Positions 11,691 to 21,900 of a DNA stretch of 64,000 bases are shown here, in pieces. Under the pieces are notes generated by a model. It saw nothing but the letters and a program-made list of their open reading frames with translations, made no database searches and had not been told where the DNA came from. Every line of letters begins with the position of its first letter. The first letter of the stretch is position 1. Source of the stretch: Rutidosis leptorrhynchoides (lineage: Eukaryota > Streptophyta > Magnoliopsida > Asterales > Asteraceae). The stretch is taken from positions 131,456,001-131,520,000 of the forward strand of contig NC_092341.1 of assembly GCF_046630445.1 (NCBI RefSeq), read 5' to 3'. Made by a program: the position numbers and the translations under genes.

Positions 11691-12877
11691 GAACTAAGTT
11701 TAGCACAACCAACAATATACTCAAAATTGAGTTTGACATATCCGCTTAAAGTTTAGAGATATAGTCGAAAATATCCTAACCTCTCTCTTTTAATAAAAGA
11801 AAGATTTTGGAGATACATGCAATTCGATAATTAGAGATATTTCAGCCTTGGTAAGATGCCAACTCATTTACCAATTTAAATCAGTTAACTATTTTTATAT
11901 TATTTAACTAATCCCGGTAATCATATAAATAAATTATAAATTAATTAATTAATATAAAAAAGATACGGAGTATATTGGTAGCAGATTTCACGTGATATCT
12001 TAGTCCTTTGGAAGTTGTACCTTCAGATGTGAAGTTTGTACGTTTGACAATAACACGGAAGGACCAACTAAATCTACTCCGTATTTTCCTTTTTCGTACA
12101 TGATATCGATATGAACAAAATTTTGGCAACTGAATTCCGTCCTCCAAAATACATGCATTCAATCGGTTCAATAAATATGTTACTCCATGACCTCGACCGC
12201 ATGAAGATCGCGATGAAAATTCCAAAATAAACTCAACCGTTCGATTAATAGTCTACGAGAGAACCGCAAGTAATTCCGGTAGAAACGTTTTGGATAACCG
12301 AAAATTCCGGTGAGTCATTTGAATTGATTAATAATAATATGTTGGAAAATTAAACACCCAGCCATTGTGTCAAATACGTGCCCTTCGGATTTTGAAAACC
12401 AAAATCGAAACACCGTCACACGAATAAAGATGCACTTCGACATAATTACAGTATGGATATGCATCTATGATTACAAGACACAAATAAATCTTTAAAATCC
12501 ATAACGATTTTGAAGGATTAATTTATTTGATATAATTAAACCCAAATAAATCTTTCAAAATCCAAAACGATTCCTGGACGAAAGTATTATTATAACAACC
12601 ATGGATGTGAATTGCTTGGATGTCTATGAATTAGACGAGTATTATTATACTATTGATTGCTTAATATTAATAATAAAATCACCGACGTCACAAATATATT
12701 AGCATGTATGTTTCCATTCACAAGCAAACATATGATTATAATATTCTTTCATGCGCTGCCTTTCCAGATTTCAATCTATCAACAGCACACGAAATCCAAC
12801 AGTAAATCGTTTTACAGATAATGAAATAAAAGAGAGACTTACAACCGTTCGAGGGAAAGAACGCAAGATATGTTGTT
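11691..12877. other. Anonymous AT-rich sequence
   Basis: No recognisable gene or repeat family. A 94-codon minus-strand frame at 11941-12225 has no family features. If the LTR at 12898-13400 is real, the part next to 12878 would be the internal region of that element. Confidence 0.35.
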
Positions 12878-12895
12878 CTCTCAATGAAAGCACCA
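12878..12895 (-). promoter_or_regulatory. Possible primer-binding site
   Basis: On the minus strand this reads TGGTGCTTTCATTGAGAG, beginning with the TGG that pairs with a tRNA CCA end. It lies two bases beyond a sequence ending TGCTTGATCA, the same terminus as the left LTR of the Tat element at 27767. I cannot name the tRNA with certainty. Confidence 0.4.
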
Positions 12896-12897
12896 CT

Positions 12898-13400
12898 TGA
12901 TCAAGCATGTTTCCGCCTAGGGCTAGAAACATACTTTAGAGCAATAGAAGAGGGGTTTTTGGATTCAGCGACGTTAACCTCCGGTCCGGTTACCGTGATA
13001 ACCCTAGCCGAGATGATGACCTCGGGAGGGTGGCTAAGGGCTGACCGCCGGCCGATGGACGGCACTCCGATTGGCGGCGAAGGGAAAAACCCTAACAAGA
13101 GTGGTAGGTAAAAACCCTAGGGAAAATAGAGAAGAATGTGTATAGATTGGGTACCCCAATTGCTTAGATTACCCCTCTATTTATAAGAGGGAATTAGGGT
13201 TTAGGAGAGAGAGACTTAATAGCGATCCATGGACCAAATCCAATTACTAGGTCCGATGGGTACCGCCCATCATCATTAATAAACGTAGAAATACGTTTTC
13301 ACTTGATCCACTTAATCCATGCTCTCATTTAAGATGCGTCGTCAATTGTTTTTACGAATCGATAGTATTTTTGATTACTCAAACGAAACTACACTGAACA
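12898..13400 (-). repeat. Probable LTR of a degenerate element
   Basis: On the plus strand it starts TGATCAAGCATG (12898), adjacent to the possible PBS. The right end is tentatively CACTGAACA at 13400, giving a TG...CA element of about 500 bp on the minus strand. A TATAAATA box lies at 13185-13178. The short reading frames on both strands at 12884-13111 fall inside the presumed transcript but have no family features. No second LTR or coding region is visible, so this may be a truncated or non-autonomous element. Confidence 0.4.
13178..13185 (-). promoter_or_regulatory. TATA box inside a short inverted repeat
   Basis: TATAAATA on the minus strand, enclosed by CCCTCT (13173-13178) and AGAGGG (13186-13191), so the TATA box sits in the loop of a 6-bp dyad. 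It is a likely core promoter of the probable LTR. Confidence 0.45.
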
Positions 13401-13697
13401 CTTTGAATTTAGGAGAAAAAAAAAAAAAATGATTGCACTTGTAAAGTTCGTTAGGAGGGTTAATCTTTAACATGTAACCAACGTAACATTAAATCATACA
13501 TCAACTTTGTTAGGAGGGTTAAATTCATAAGAGCCAACCTAACCATTTATCATTTCGAACACATGCCATATTGTTGAAAAGTTCTCGAAACTTCCCTAAA
13601 TAACAACACTCATAACTAAAATCTAATCATTTTTTTGCCAAATTACACGTCGGGAACTAAGTTTGTAAAGATTTATAATGTCGGGCAAAACCAAAAC

Positions 13698-13768
13698 AAC
13701 AAGGAGTTAAGCCAATGAAAATTAATACGCAAAATAACAAGGAGTTAAGACAATGAAAACTAACACGT
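13698..13768 (+). repeat. Short direct repeat, two copies of about 38 bp
   Basis: ACAAGGAGTTAAG-CAATGAAAA-TAA-ACG occurs twice (near 13698 and 13736) with few changes, just downstream (in tRNA orientation) of the tRNA gene. A second pair, GTTAGGAGGGTTAA, lies at about 13449 and 13509. No function is suggested. Confidence 0.55.
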
Positions 13769-13794
13769 TTGTTAAAATTATAAAAAAATTATTA

Positions 13795-13866
13795 TGTGGC
13801 TGCTGGGATTCGAGCCCAGGTCTCCACGGCCACAACGTGGAATTCTTACCACTAAACTACAGCCAC
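13795..13866 (-). tRNA. tRNA-His (anticodon GTG)
   Basis: On the minus strand the gene starts GTGGCTGTAGTTTAGTGG and ends CCCAGCAGCCAC. The acceptor arms GTGGCTG/CAGCCAC pair fully. The anticodon loop has TTGTGGC, and the T arm has GGGCTCGAATCCC, a good B box; the A box is TAGTTTAGTGG. A run of T on the minus strand a few bases past the 3' end (13781-13787) is the expected RNA polymerase III terminator. It decodes CAC/CAU and looks intact. This is the clearest functional host gene in the window. Confidence 0.96.
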
Positions 13867-14381
13867 TTATATTCACATTCACAGTTTATAACTTAAAATC
13901 TAAAAGATTGGTCAATAATGATATAAATTGCAACCATATCCTATCTGTGTCCGTAATAAAAAAAGGGAAACAATCTTGGTTCAAAGTATAATAAATAAGA
14001 TCTATCGAATTTGGATTGGATGATATAGATTTTCTACGAAGCACCTCATATCAAACAAGACTAAAAACAAATGAATATTAATTAGCGAATGGCCTGACTG
14101 GGCTTTATTAGTCCATGGTGTAAAGATGATGATTGTACGAAGTAAGTATAATTATAATATCATTGTGTTGTTATTATTAGAGTTCAAGAAATTATTGAAT
14201 ATTGATTTTAAAAAATGTATAGATTATGGTGAATCATGTTAAAATGCGTTTCTAGTGACGGATCTTATTACACTAATCAACAAAATTGTGTAGTTACTTT
14301 AATTAAGCCATTAGTGAATAAAAAACTATTATAAATAAACATGTACAATAGAAGTTATTTTTATTGGCGGATCTTATTTCA

Positions 14382-15008
14382 CAATGGCGGAACTACATTA
14401 TAACTTAGGAGGGCCTTGGCCATCCCAAAAATTTGAGCCACTAGTATATATTTTATATTGCTTAAGAAGTAACAAAAGAAGTATACCTATTGGCCCTCCA
14501 AAAAAGTACACCAAATTTTTGAGAAGTCCATATTTATATAACCCGATCCATATCCAAAATAACTTGAACACTTTTTTCTTGGCTACACTATCGTTTTGGC
14601 TTCTTGTTGCAGTCTGCAAGCCGCAGAGGTACTTCTCGTTTACTGTTGTGCTAACTTGTTTATAATTTATATTTATAATATCATTTAATCAAAGAATATA
14701 AACACAAAATGGTAATTTACCGTTTTCAAATCTTCAGCAATAATCGACTTCGCAATAAGATGGTTGATGACTTTCTAGCAGAGAATTTTGTGGTTTGTAT
14801 TGAACATGATATCACCTAAAAGTTTGATTCGCAATCTGTTAGCGATGATTTAAATATGCTTAAAGGTCGTCGAGCCGAGTTGTAATTTTTTCATCTTCAT
14901 TAATATATGATGTATGACGATTACTTATTTTGAAAAGTAACACACTTGAAATTTTCGGATGTTTATTGTTTTAGCCCTCCTAATGAAAAACTTCAAGTTC
15001 CGCCACTG
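14382..15008 (+). mobile_element. Deleted hAT-type DNA transposon
   Basis: The ends form terminal inverted repeats CAATGGCGGAACT (14382) and AGTTCCGCCACTG (15008), 12 of 13 matching, in the style of plant hAT elements. Flanks share ATTTCA (14376-14381; 15009-15014), a worn 8-bp duplication. Inside is a remnant of transposase C-terminus at 14751-14885. About 630 bp remain, so it is a non-autonomous internal-deletion derivative. Confidence 0.7.
14751..14885 (+). pseudogene. hAT transposase C-terminal remnant
   Basis: About 44 codons read through one in-frame TAA. The visible pieces KMVDDFLAENFVVCIEHDIT and KFDSQSVSDDLNMLKGRRAEL match the usual C-terminal end of plant hAT transposases of the TTF/ZMYM1-like type (DEF.A...VVYIE..I and ..DFY.LK.RRAQL in that family). 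The remnant ends in TAA as the family does. The dimerisation and catalytic regions are missing. It lies within the inverted repeats at 14382 and 15008, which supports the assignment. Confidence 0.6.
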
Positions 15009-15114
15009 ATTTCACTAATTTCTTCTTGAAATAAGTTTCATCTTTCGCTTTTTGAATGTGTTTCTTTTGGTATTATATAACACTTCATGAAAATTATACA
15101 AACGCTAAGTTATT

Positions 15115-15372
15115 TTGTTTACTTCCTTAAGTGTTAACGAGATCTTCCTTGAGAATTCAAACTCTTCGATGTCGGATCTTGGCTCTAAATTATGGCAAGC
15201 GGTTATTTGGTCGAGCGGATATCTCATAGGAGTAATCGGAATCAAAAGGTATTCAATCAAAAGTGTTGGAATACTCCATTGGCATTGTGAGAAATTCAAA
15301 AATAAAGACATTCGAATGGATTGCGAAAAAGTGCAAAGCGAAGACTATCGATTGACATTCATGGCTTCATAA
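15115..15372 (+). pseudogene. L1-type LINE, C-terminal reverse-transcriptase remnant
   Basis: The frame contains LGSKLWQAVIWSSGYLIG and a later segment with IRMDCEKV, resembling the last residues of plant L1 LINE ORF2 after the zinc-binding RT domain (LW.AV.WSSGYLIWK.RN... followed by ...K.YEWI..RS). The WK.RN part has shifted frame at about residue 36, and everything upstream (endonuclease, RT) is missing. The following 150 bases to about 15525 look like its 3' untranslated region, ending in a TA run. Severe 5' truncation is normal for LINE insertions. Confidence 0.45.
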
Positions 15373-15538
15373 CCCTCGTTCCTTACTTACATAAATTTGT
15401 TACTTAACTACTTGTTAATTGGCATAGTGAGAGTTGTAGCATAGCTTGAGTTTCTAAATTGTTGAGTTGTTCCCTGGATGAATGAATTGTATCTGGGGGA
15501 CTTTTATGTATTCAAACGTTGAGTTATATATATATATA

Positions 15539-15760
15539 CAACAACAACAATACTCAATCCCACACTTGTAGGGTATGGGGGAGGTGAGACGTAGACAATC
15601 CTTCCTCTATCCTAGGACAAAGAGAAGTCATTTCACCACCCCGAGTGAAACACTCACAAGAGTAGAGAAAGTCCTTCCTCTCTATGTTCGACGGATAAAG
15701 AGATTGCTTGCAACGGACCTCCGGCCAAAAAAAAAAAAAAAAAAATTGCCAACACCATGA
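15539..15760 (-). repeat. RTE 3' terminal region with (TTG)n tail
   Basis: On the minus strand the segment ends with CTCACCTCCCCCATACCC, then GGGATTGAGTATTGTTGTTGTTG. It matches the 3' end that I recognise in many dicot RTE copies. This is what ties the tail to the ORF 1 kb upstream. Confidence 0.7.
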
Positions 15761-15878
15761 AAATGGTGGGACAAATTTCCATGGGTTTTAAAATGTTGCC
15801 TGGAATTCGATTTAGGCTCTAAGCGTCAGTCAAGTCGCCAATAAGTAGACGCTTGCTGATGGCTCCCGAAACAGCGTC

Positions 15879-15880
<2 letters not shown>

Positions 15881-15918
<38 letters not shown>
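15881..15918. repeat. Poly(A)/poly(T) run
   Basis: About 38 A residues on the plus strand within the RTE 3' region. A second A run of about 19 lies at 15726-15744. Confidence 0.9.
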
Positions 15919-15921
<3 letters not shown>

Positions 15922-16009
15922 ACCTTAGAGTGTACTGCGGAGCACATGACGAATAAAGTAAAGCTGCACTAAATGAGAAATAAACATATATATCCACAAA
16001 CAGATAAAA

Positions 16010-16420
16010 TCACATCATAGCAAGCCAGTCTATAAAAATAAACATACAAACATACATAAAACCGTATCTACTCAAACCTACATAAACATACAAACGTACA
16101 TTCATAGATATCCACATACACGCATACATACGGGAAAACCTACATACGCATACATAGATATAAAACATACAAACATACGAATATACATACCAACATACGG
16201 ATATACATACAAACATACGAATATACATACAACCAAACATATAACAATACATACGTATAAACATACAAACGTACATAAATACATAAATACAATCATAGGC
16301 AAGCAGAAATGCGAAACAAGCGTACATACAAACAAACATACAGAAACCTGCGCACAAACTTAAATACATACATACAAACACGAACATCCATACATACACA
16401 TTGAAACCCACATGTCCAAA
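16010..16420 (-). repeat. Degenerate (TGTATGTT)n-like tract in the RTE 3' region
   Basis: About 400 bases of loose ACATACAAACATAC repeats (plus strand). Open frames here (Tyr/Val/Cys-rich on the minus strand) are low-complexity artefacts and are not called as genes. Confidence 0.8.
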
Positions 16421-16599
16421 CTTACACCATCTATGCATGGGTCTAGGAAAAAAAAATAATAATAAAAAAAAAGGTCGCACAACAAAAAAAGCATACAAAA
16501 AAAAAAAAAACAACAAACCATCAAAGAGCAAGAACATAGTGAAAGAAGACACTCACACAGACCCACAAAACCACAAACACACAAACAAAACCAAACAAC

Positions 16600-19563
16600 C
16601 TACTCATCTATTCTAATTCTAGTCCTCCACGCAACCCTATCAGAGGTCATGTCCTCGGTCAATAAGAGCTCCTTCAAGTCTATCTTTATCCTATCTTCCC
16701 ACCTACGCGTAGGTCTACCCCTTCTTCGTACGCCGTCAACCGTAAGCGTCTCGACCCTCCTAACAGGGGCAGTAGGAGGTCGTCTTCTCACATGCCCAAA
16801 CCATCGAAGCCGTTCTTCTCTAAGCTTGTCGATGATGCTTCTAACTTTCAGGTTCTCCCTAAAAACACTATTAGGAATCATATCTAACACTGTTTTACCA
16901 CATGTCCACCTAAGCATCCTCATCTCTGCCACCTCCATCCTCCTCTCTTTTGCTTTCGTCATAGGCCAACACTCTGATCCGTATAACATGGCAGGTCTAA
17001 TTGCCACCTTGAAGAATTTCCCTTTCAGCTTAAGGGGGATCTTCTTGTCGCATAAGACTCCAGTCGTTGCTCTCCACTTCACCCACCCTACCTTAATTCG
17101 GTGCGACACGTCTTCATCTATCCTCCCCGATTTGTGGAGCACCGAGCCCAGGTATCTAAACGAAATTTGTGGATGCAAGATCTGGTCTCCAATACAGATG
17201 TTCACTCCATCACTTTGTTCATCAACATTCCTATCAAAATCGCAACTAAGATATTCTGTCTTTTGTCTACTAATGTATAGACCATTACTTTCTAAGGCCA
17301 CCTTCCATTGCTCCAGTCTTCTATTAAGCTCCTCCTTAGAGTCCGAAACGAGCACAATATCATCGGCAAAAATCAGGCACCAAGGGATGCGCTCTTGTAT
17401 CCCTCGAGAAAGTTCATCAAGGATCAAAGCGAAAAGGAAAGGGCTAAGGGCCGATCCCTGGTGCAGGCCTACTTCTATTGGGAAAACTTCAGTATTTCCC
17501 ACCGGTGTTCGAACACAAGACTTCGCCTCTTCGTACATATCCCTAATAACATTAATATACCTACTTGAGATACTTCTACCCTTAAGGGTCTTCCAAATCA
17601 AGTTTCGTGGTACGCAATCGTAGGCCTTTTCTAAGTCTAAAAAGACCATCTCTAGGTTCTTTTGCTTTTCTCTATACTTCTTCATAAGGTTCCTAATAAT
17701 ATGGATTGCCTCTATCGAAGAGCGCTTTGGCATAAAACCAAATTGGTTCTCCGAAACATTGGTTTCGCGTCGAAGTCTAGTCTCAATCACTTTCTCCCAA
17801 AGCTTCATAGTATGACTAAGTAATTTTATGCCTCTATAGTTACCGCAACATTGAACATCCCCCTTGTTCTTATAGATGGGAATAGTCTCACTCAGTCTCC
17901 ATTCCATAGGCATTTTAGAGCTTCGAAACGTCTTGTTAAAAAGGCAAGTCAGCCACCTAACACCAATGTCGCCCAGGCACCGCCACGCCTCAATAGGGAT
18001 CTGATCCGGTCCCACTGATTTATTTCTCCCCATCTTTCGTAGTGCCAATCTTACTTCCTCTTCGCTAATCCTCTCACAATCTATGTTGTTATGGGATTGT
18101 TCTATATCAGCGTCTTGTAAGTCCTCGTGGCGCTCTGGTCTTCCCCCTACAAAGAGAGATGAGAAATACTCTTCCCATCTTTTCCTAATTTCGTCTTCCT
18201 TAACTAAAGTTTGACCATCTTCATTTTTGATAAACTTGATGTTATCAAGATCCATACGTCTTCGCTCCCTAGCTTTGGCTATCTTGTAAATATCATTAGC
18301 TCCCTCTTTGGAGTCAAGTTTCTTATACAGATCTTCATATGCATTTTCTTTTGCTAGGGATACAGCCTTCTTAGCTTCTCTTTTGGCTTCTTTATATCTC
18401 TCTACAGTCCTAATTCTATCCGTCGGAGTCCCCTCCCCACCAGTGATGAGCTCCCTAAACCTTAATTGCTTAAGCGCAACTTTGCTTTGAACCTCGTCAC
18501 TGAACCACCATGATTCTCTAACAGCCCTATGGTCTCTAGATGTACCTAGAGCCACACCTAGGGTTTCCTTGGCTACCTCTCTAATGGAGGACGCCAGACA
18601 ATTCCACATCTGATTCGCGTCACCATTGGATACCATTTCTAATTCAGCATCCACTCTACCTACAATCGAGGTTTTAAAGGTCTCTGCCTTCTCTCCGTTC
18701 AACTTCTTCCACAAGATCTTAGGTTGGACTTGTCTCACACTCTTGGTGGTCCGTCTCTGGAGAACCAAATCCATGACCAACAGTCTGTGCTGGGAGGAGC
18801 ATGTCCAGGCATTCAGGACCTTACAGTCTCCACAAGTCCTAAGATCCCCTTTGCGAATTAACATGTAGTCAATCTGGGTACTATGACCTCCGCTATGAAA
18901 AGTTGCTAACTGAGCATCCCTCTTCTTGAAAAACGAATTCACAACTGCCAAGTCGTGGGCAACAGCAAATTCAAGAATAGAGAGTCCTTCCTCATTTCTA
19001 GCTCCGTACCCGAAACCCCCGTGGACTCCCGCATATCCCTCAACATCAGATCCTATATGGCCATTGAGATCTCCACCAATAAGTAATCTGTGGTCCGGAG
19101 GACACATCCTCACAACCTCGTCTAACGATTCCCAGAAGTGTCTCTTTTCAGCATCTCCACGGCCCGCATGGGGTGCGTAAGCGCAAATTACCGTGTAAGT
19201 CACCTCCTGAATAACCAACCTAACCGACATAATCCTGTAGCTCTGTCTACCTACATCCACAACATACTCGTTGTAGGGTGGGCCAATAATGATTCCAACC
19301 CCATTCCTAGCTACTCTCGATCCCGAGAACCACAACTTGTAGTCATTGATCCTAGCCGCCCCTCGACCTTTCCATCTAGTCTCTTGGACGCACAAAATGT
19401 CCACTTTGCATTCACGTAAAGTCTCGACCAGTTCATACCGCTTGCCGGTCAAAGTTCCCACATTCCAACTACCCACTCTAATCCTACCCAACCTCGCTAA
19501 CCTATTGCTGCTTCTAGGCCCAATAGACCTACCCGCCCCTGAACTAGAAGGACATGACCTCAA
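16600..19563 (-). CDS. RTE-type endonuclease / reverse transcriptase
   Basis: One uninterrupted frame of 987 codons. Residues about 25-265 form an apurinic-type endonuclease: SWNVGTLTGK, QETRWKG, the catalytic-type GGDLNGHIG, STQIDYM and the C-terminal SSQHRLLVMDL. Residues about 520-800 form the reverse transcriptase: DLEKAYDCVPR (motif A), GLHQGSALSPFLF and FADDIVLVSD (catalytic DD). The tail has RWFGHVRRRP, typical of RTE proteins. It would nick target DNA and copy the element RNA in place. The first codon given is TTG: the frame continues upstream to a TAG at 19602-19600 with no ATG before the endonuclease domain, so the true start is unclear (non-AUG, splicing, or a lost ATG). No stop or frameshift breaks the domains, so the copy is young. 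Confidence 0.92.
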   Translation of the reverse strand: MRSCPSSSGAGRSIGPRSSNRLARLGRIRVGSWNVGTLTGKRYELVETLRECKVDILCVQETRWKGRGAARINDYKLWFSGSRVARNGVGIIIGPPYNEYVVDVGRQSYRIMSVRLVIQEVTYTVICAYAPHAGRGDAEKRHFWESLDEVVRMCPPDHRLLIGGDLNGHIGSDVEGYAGVHGGFGYGARNEEGLSILEFAVAHDLAVVNSFFKKRDAQLATFHSGGHSTQIDYMLIRKGDLRTCGDCKVLNAWTCSSQHRLLVMDLVLQRRTTKSVRQVQPKILWKKLNGEKAETFKTSIVGRVDAELEMVSNGDANQMWNCLASSIREVAKETLGVALGTSRDHRAVRESWWFSDEVQSKVALKQLRFRELITGGEGTPTDRIRTVERYKEAKREAKKAVSLAKENAYEDLYKKLDSKEGANDIYKIAKARERRRMDLDNIKFIKNEDGQTLVKEDEIRKRWEEYFSSLFVGGRPERHEDLQDADIEQSHNNIDCERISEEEVRLALRKMGRNKSVGPDQIPIEAWRCLGDIGVRWLTCLFNKTFRSSKMPMEWRLSETIPIYKNKGDVQCCGNYRGIKLLSHTMKLWEKVIETRLRRETNVSENQFGFMPKRSSIEAIHIIRNLMKKYREKQKNLEMVFLDLEKAYDCVPRNLIWKTLKGRSISSRYINVIRDMYEEAKSCVRTPVGNTEVFPIEVGLHQGSALSPFLFALILDELSRGIQERIPWCLIFADDIVLVSDSKEELNRRLEQWKVALESNGLYISRQKTEYLSCDFDRNVDEQSDGVNICIGDQILHPQISFRYLGSVLHKSGRIDEDVSHRIKVGWVKWRATTGVLCDKKIPLKLKGKFFKVAIRPAMLYGSECWPMTKAKERRMEVAEMRMLRWTCGKTVLDMIPNSVFRENLKVRSIIDKLREERLRWFGHVRRRPPTAPVRRVETLTVDGVRRRGRPTRRWEDRIKIDLKELLLTEDMTSDRVAWRTRIRIDE

Positions 19564-19602
19564 GAAATCATAAGAACGTCTAGTGTCTATCTTACCAAAC
19601 TA

Positions 19603-20511
19603 CAAGCAGCTAGAAGAAAATATGATAAAGTAATAATAACTATAAGCAAGTAGTAAAAATATAAATAAATAACAGGGAGTAAGTAAAACGAAATTACACC
19701 AACTCACAGAAGGTAAATTATTATATTATATATTATATATAGAATTATAAGTAACCTAACCAAAAATTTAGCTTATAACAAATTCGAAGGAAAAATACTA
19801 CAATTATAATATGAAATAAAAGATGAGAAAAAAAAAATTAAATATATAAATATAAAAAGATCCTACTAGCTGGAAAAATAAAAAATAAAAACTAAAACTC
19901 CTAAAAATTACACAATAAAAGAACAGGTAATAGAAATGCAATTTGAGAAAACAATTAAAGAAAAATGCAAACAAAAACCAACTTGAAATTAGAGTAGCAA
20001 AGATTATAGAAAAAGGAAGTTTAAGGGTTAGAGAAAACAAACTCAGCCCTGTTTAAACAAGTGAGTTCCGGCAGCAGCGGCACCCGACGGATCAGAGACA
20101 GCAGCAAACAGCAGATTAGCAGAGTTTCTGGTTCCCAAGGGCTCTTGCTACAGTCTCCGTTATACTACCTACGAAAAAGAACAGAAAAAGTGAACGAAAA
20201 AAAAGAAAAATAAAAATAAAAAAATTCCGGTGACCTGAGAGGCGGCGCGTGGCGGCCCGTGGCGCGCGTTTCGAACAGTATGCCGGAGAAAATTGTATTC
20301 TCAGGTTTGGAAAATTGCTGCGAGTTTAATGGTGCCGGTGACAGCTTCTAATTCGGTCGAAGTTAGGAGCAATTTAAGTTCTAATGTTATGAGTGGTTGT
20401 TTGCTTCTTTTTTTTTTGGAGTGGAAATAGGTCAGAGAGAGAGAGACGTTGGAGCTAGGAAAATGGTCAGAGAGAGAGACGTTTGGCGCACGATTAACCC
20501 TTTTCTTGTTA

Positions 20512-20512
<1 letters not shown>
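19603..20512 (-). other. RTE 5' region
   Basis: A-rich 19620-20040, then a GC-richer patch (20220-20290, with GGCGGCGCGTGGCGG) and GA repeats at 20430-20480. It is probably the 5' untranslated region and internal promoter of the RTE. No gene seen. Confidence 0.5.

Positions 20513-20601
<89 letters not shown>
20513..20601. repeat. (TA)n microsatellite
   Basis: About 44 perfect TA units, adjoining the inferred 5' end of the RTE element. Confidence 0.97.
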
Positions 20602-20602
<1 letters not shown>

Positions 20603-20846
20603 GCTTTTCAAAAAAATAAAAAAATAAATTAAGTATTACAATAAAAGAAAAAAATTAAAGTTTCCTGTATATACACTATGCATTTTGACTAAAAATCACA
20701 TGTTAGGACTCAAAAATTCACTCGAACCGGAAGAAAAAAAATGGTTGGTGTCTATAGTGTGCCATCCCATTAATACCAATGATAGTTGAGTAAAAATTAA
20801 GAGAAGCAGACAATTGAGTAAAAATCACGTGAATTATATATTTAAA

Positions 20847-20872
20847 CTAGATTTGTGGTCCGCGCTTCGCGG
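20847..20872 (-). mobile_element. Helitron 3' terminus
   Basis: On the minus strand the hairpin CCGCG-AAG-CGCGG (20872-20860) is followed after 9 bases by CTAG (20850-20847) and then a host T. A short GC hairpin upstream of a CTRR end with T flanking is the classic Helitron 3' end. The element would extend to the right of 20872. I could not find its TC 5' end, so the span is unknown. Confidence 0.55.
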
Positions 20873-21255
20873 CGGATTAGTGTCATTTTAACGCTACTAT
20901 ATCGTTAGTTACTTTTCGGCATGAAAGTTATCAAAATTTTGTCCACTCTTTGCAGACCATTTACGCAATGGCCGGCAACTGTTATGGTAATATTCTACTA
21001 TATTTTTAGGCTTCTATTTGTTGCTAGAAAACCCATTAAATAAACACCTACGATCGGATTGTATTAGAAAATTGGAATTAGATTTTTATGATTTGATTTA
21101 CAAAACTATTATATTAATAATTATCTTATAAATAAAGTAAAACAGGGTGGGGGCAGAAATATTTAACTCGTGGCGAGCGAGAATATATGATTCGTTAAAA
21201 ATTTGGGTGAAATTTGTTTAAGATTTTTTTTATTAACTATCGTTTTATTTTCAAA

Positions 21256-21432
<177 letters not shown>

Positions 21433-21680
21433 GGTGACTTTAATAAACTTAATAATCTGAGTAAAAACTCAACATATCAATTTCAATTATATAGATATGA
21501 GGTTACTCAGGATATTTAGTAAAAGCCCTTGCATATATGCATATATGCATATAATCTCTTTAGTTAACATACCATATATATCTGAAACTATAGAACGGTT
21601 GCTTGAAATTGAAATAAAACTCAAATTTTATTTTGTAGATAGCGTTAAACATAGCTATCAAATTTTAAGAGAGTATATAG

Positions 21681-21900
21681 TAATATAATATAATTTTTAT
21701 TTATGCCAAAAATATGGAGTAAAAGAATGAGATGGGACTGATCGTGGGGTAAAAATTATACCCATTCGTATCCACAATTCCACATACTGTTAATATAATT
21801 TAATTTTTATTTATGCCAAAAATATGGAGTAAAAGAATGAGATGGGACTGATCGTGGGGTCAAAATTATACCCATTCGTATCCACAATTCCACCTACTGT
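21681..21900 (+). repeat. Tandem duplication, 2 x 110 bp
   Basis: 21681-21790 and 21791-21900 are nearly identical (for example TAATTTTTATTTATGCC at 21691 and 21801), with only a handful of substitutions, so the duplication is recent. Confidence 0.9.

Larger units (their letters stand above)
15539..20512 (-). mobile_element. RTE-clade non-LTR retrotransposon, near full length
   Basis: On the minus strand this reads a GC-richer 5' region (20512 to about 19600), one long ORF (19563 to 16600), a 3' untranslated region of about 1 kb and a (TTG)n tail at 15551-15539. The single APE-RT ORF and the TTG tail rather than poly(A) are RTE hallmarks. The element is flanked by TA runs on both sides (15524-15538; 20513-20601), suggesting insertion into a TA microsatellite, so no clean duplication can be defined. 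The 5' end is placed at the TA tract and could be shorter. Confidence 0.8.

Noticed and set aside
11253-11739. Cys-rich repeat protein on the minus strand (LCAV repeats)
   Set aside because: The 12-bp period keeps frames open automatically; unit decay shows no bias toward keeping residues.
14363-14390. ATTGGCGGATCTTATTTCAC just left of the hAT end as an additional inverted repeat
   Set aside because: It resembles GACGGATCTTATTACAC at 14256 only loosely and does not pair with the right end.
16010-16552. A 180-codon Tyr/Cys/Val-rich minus-strand frame resembling a membrane protein
   Set aside because: It is the translation of a degenerate ACATACAAACATAC repeat in the RTE 3' region; no start context or family match.
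16649-17623. A 324-codon plus-strand frame opposite the RTE ORF
   Set aside because: Antisense shadow of the reverse-transcriptase coding region; no independent domain.
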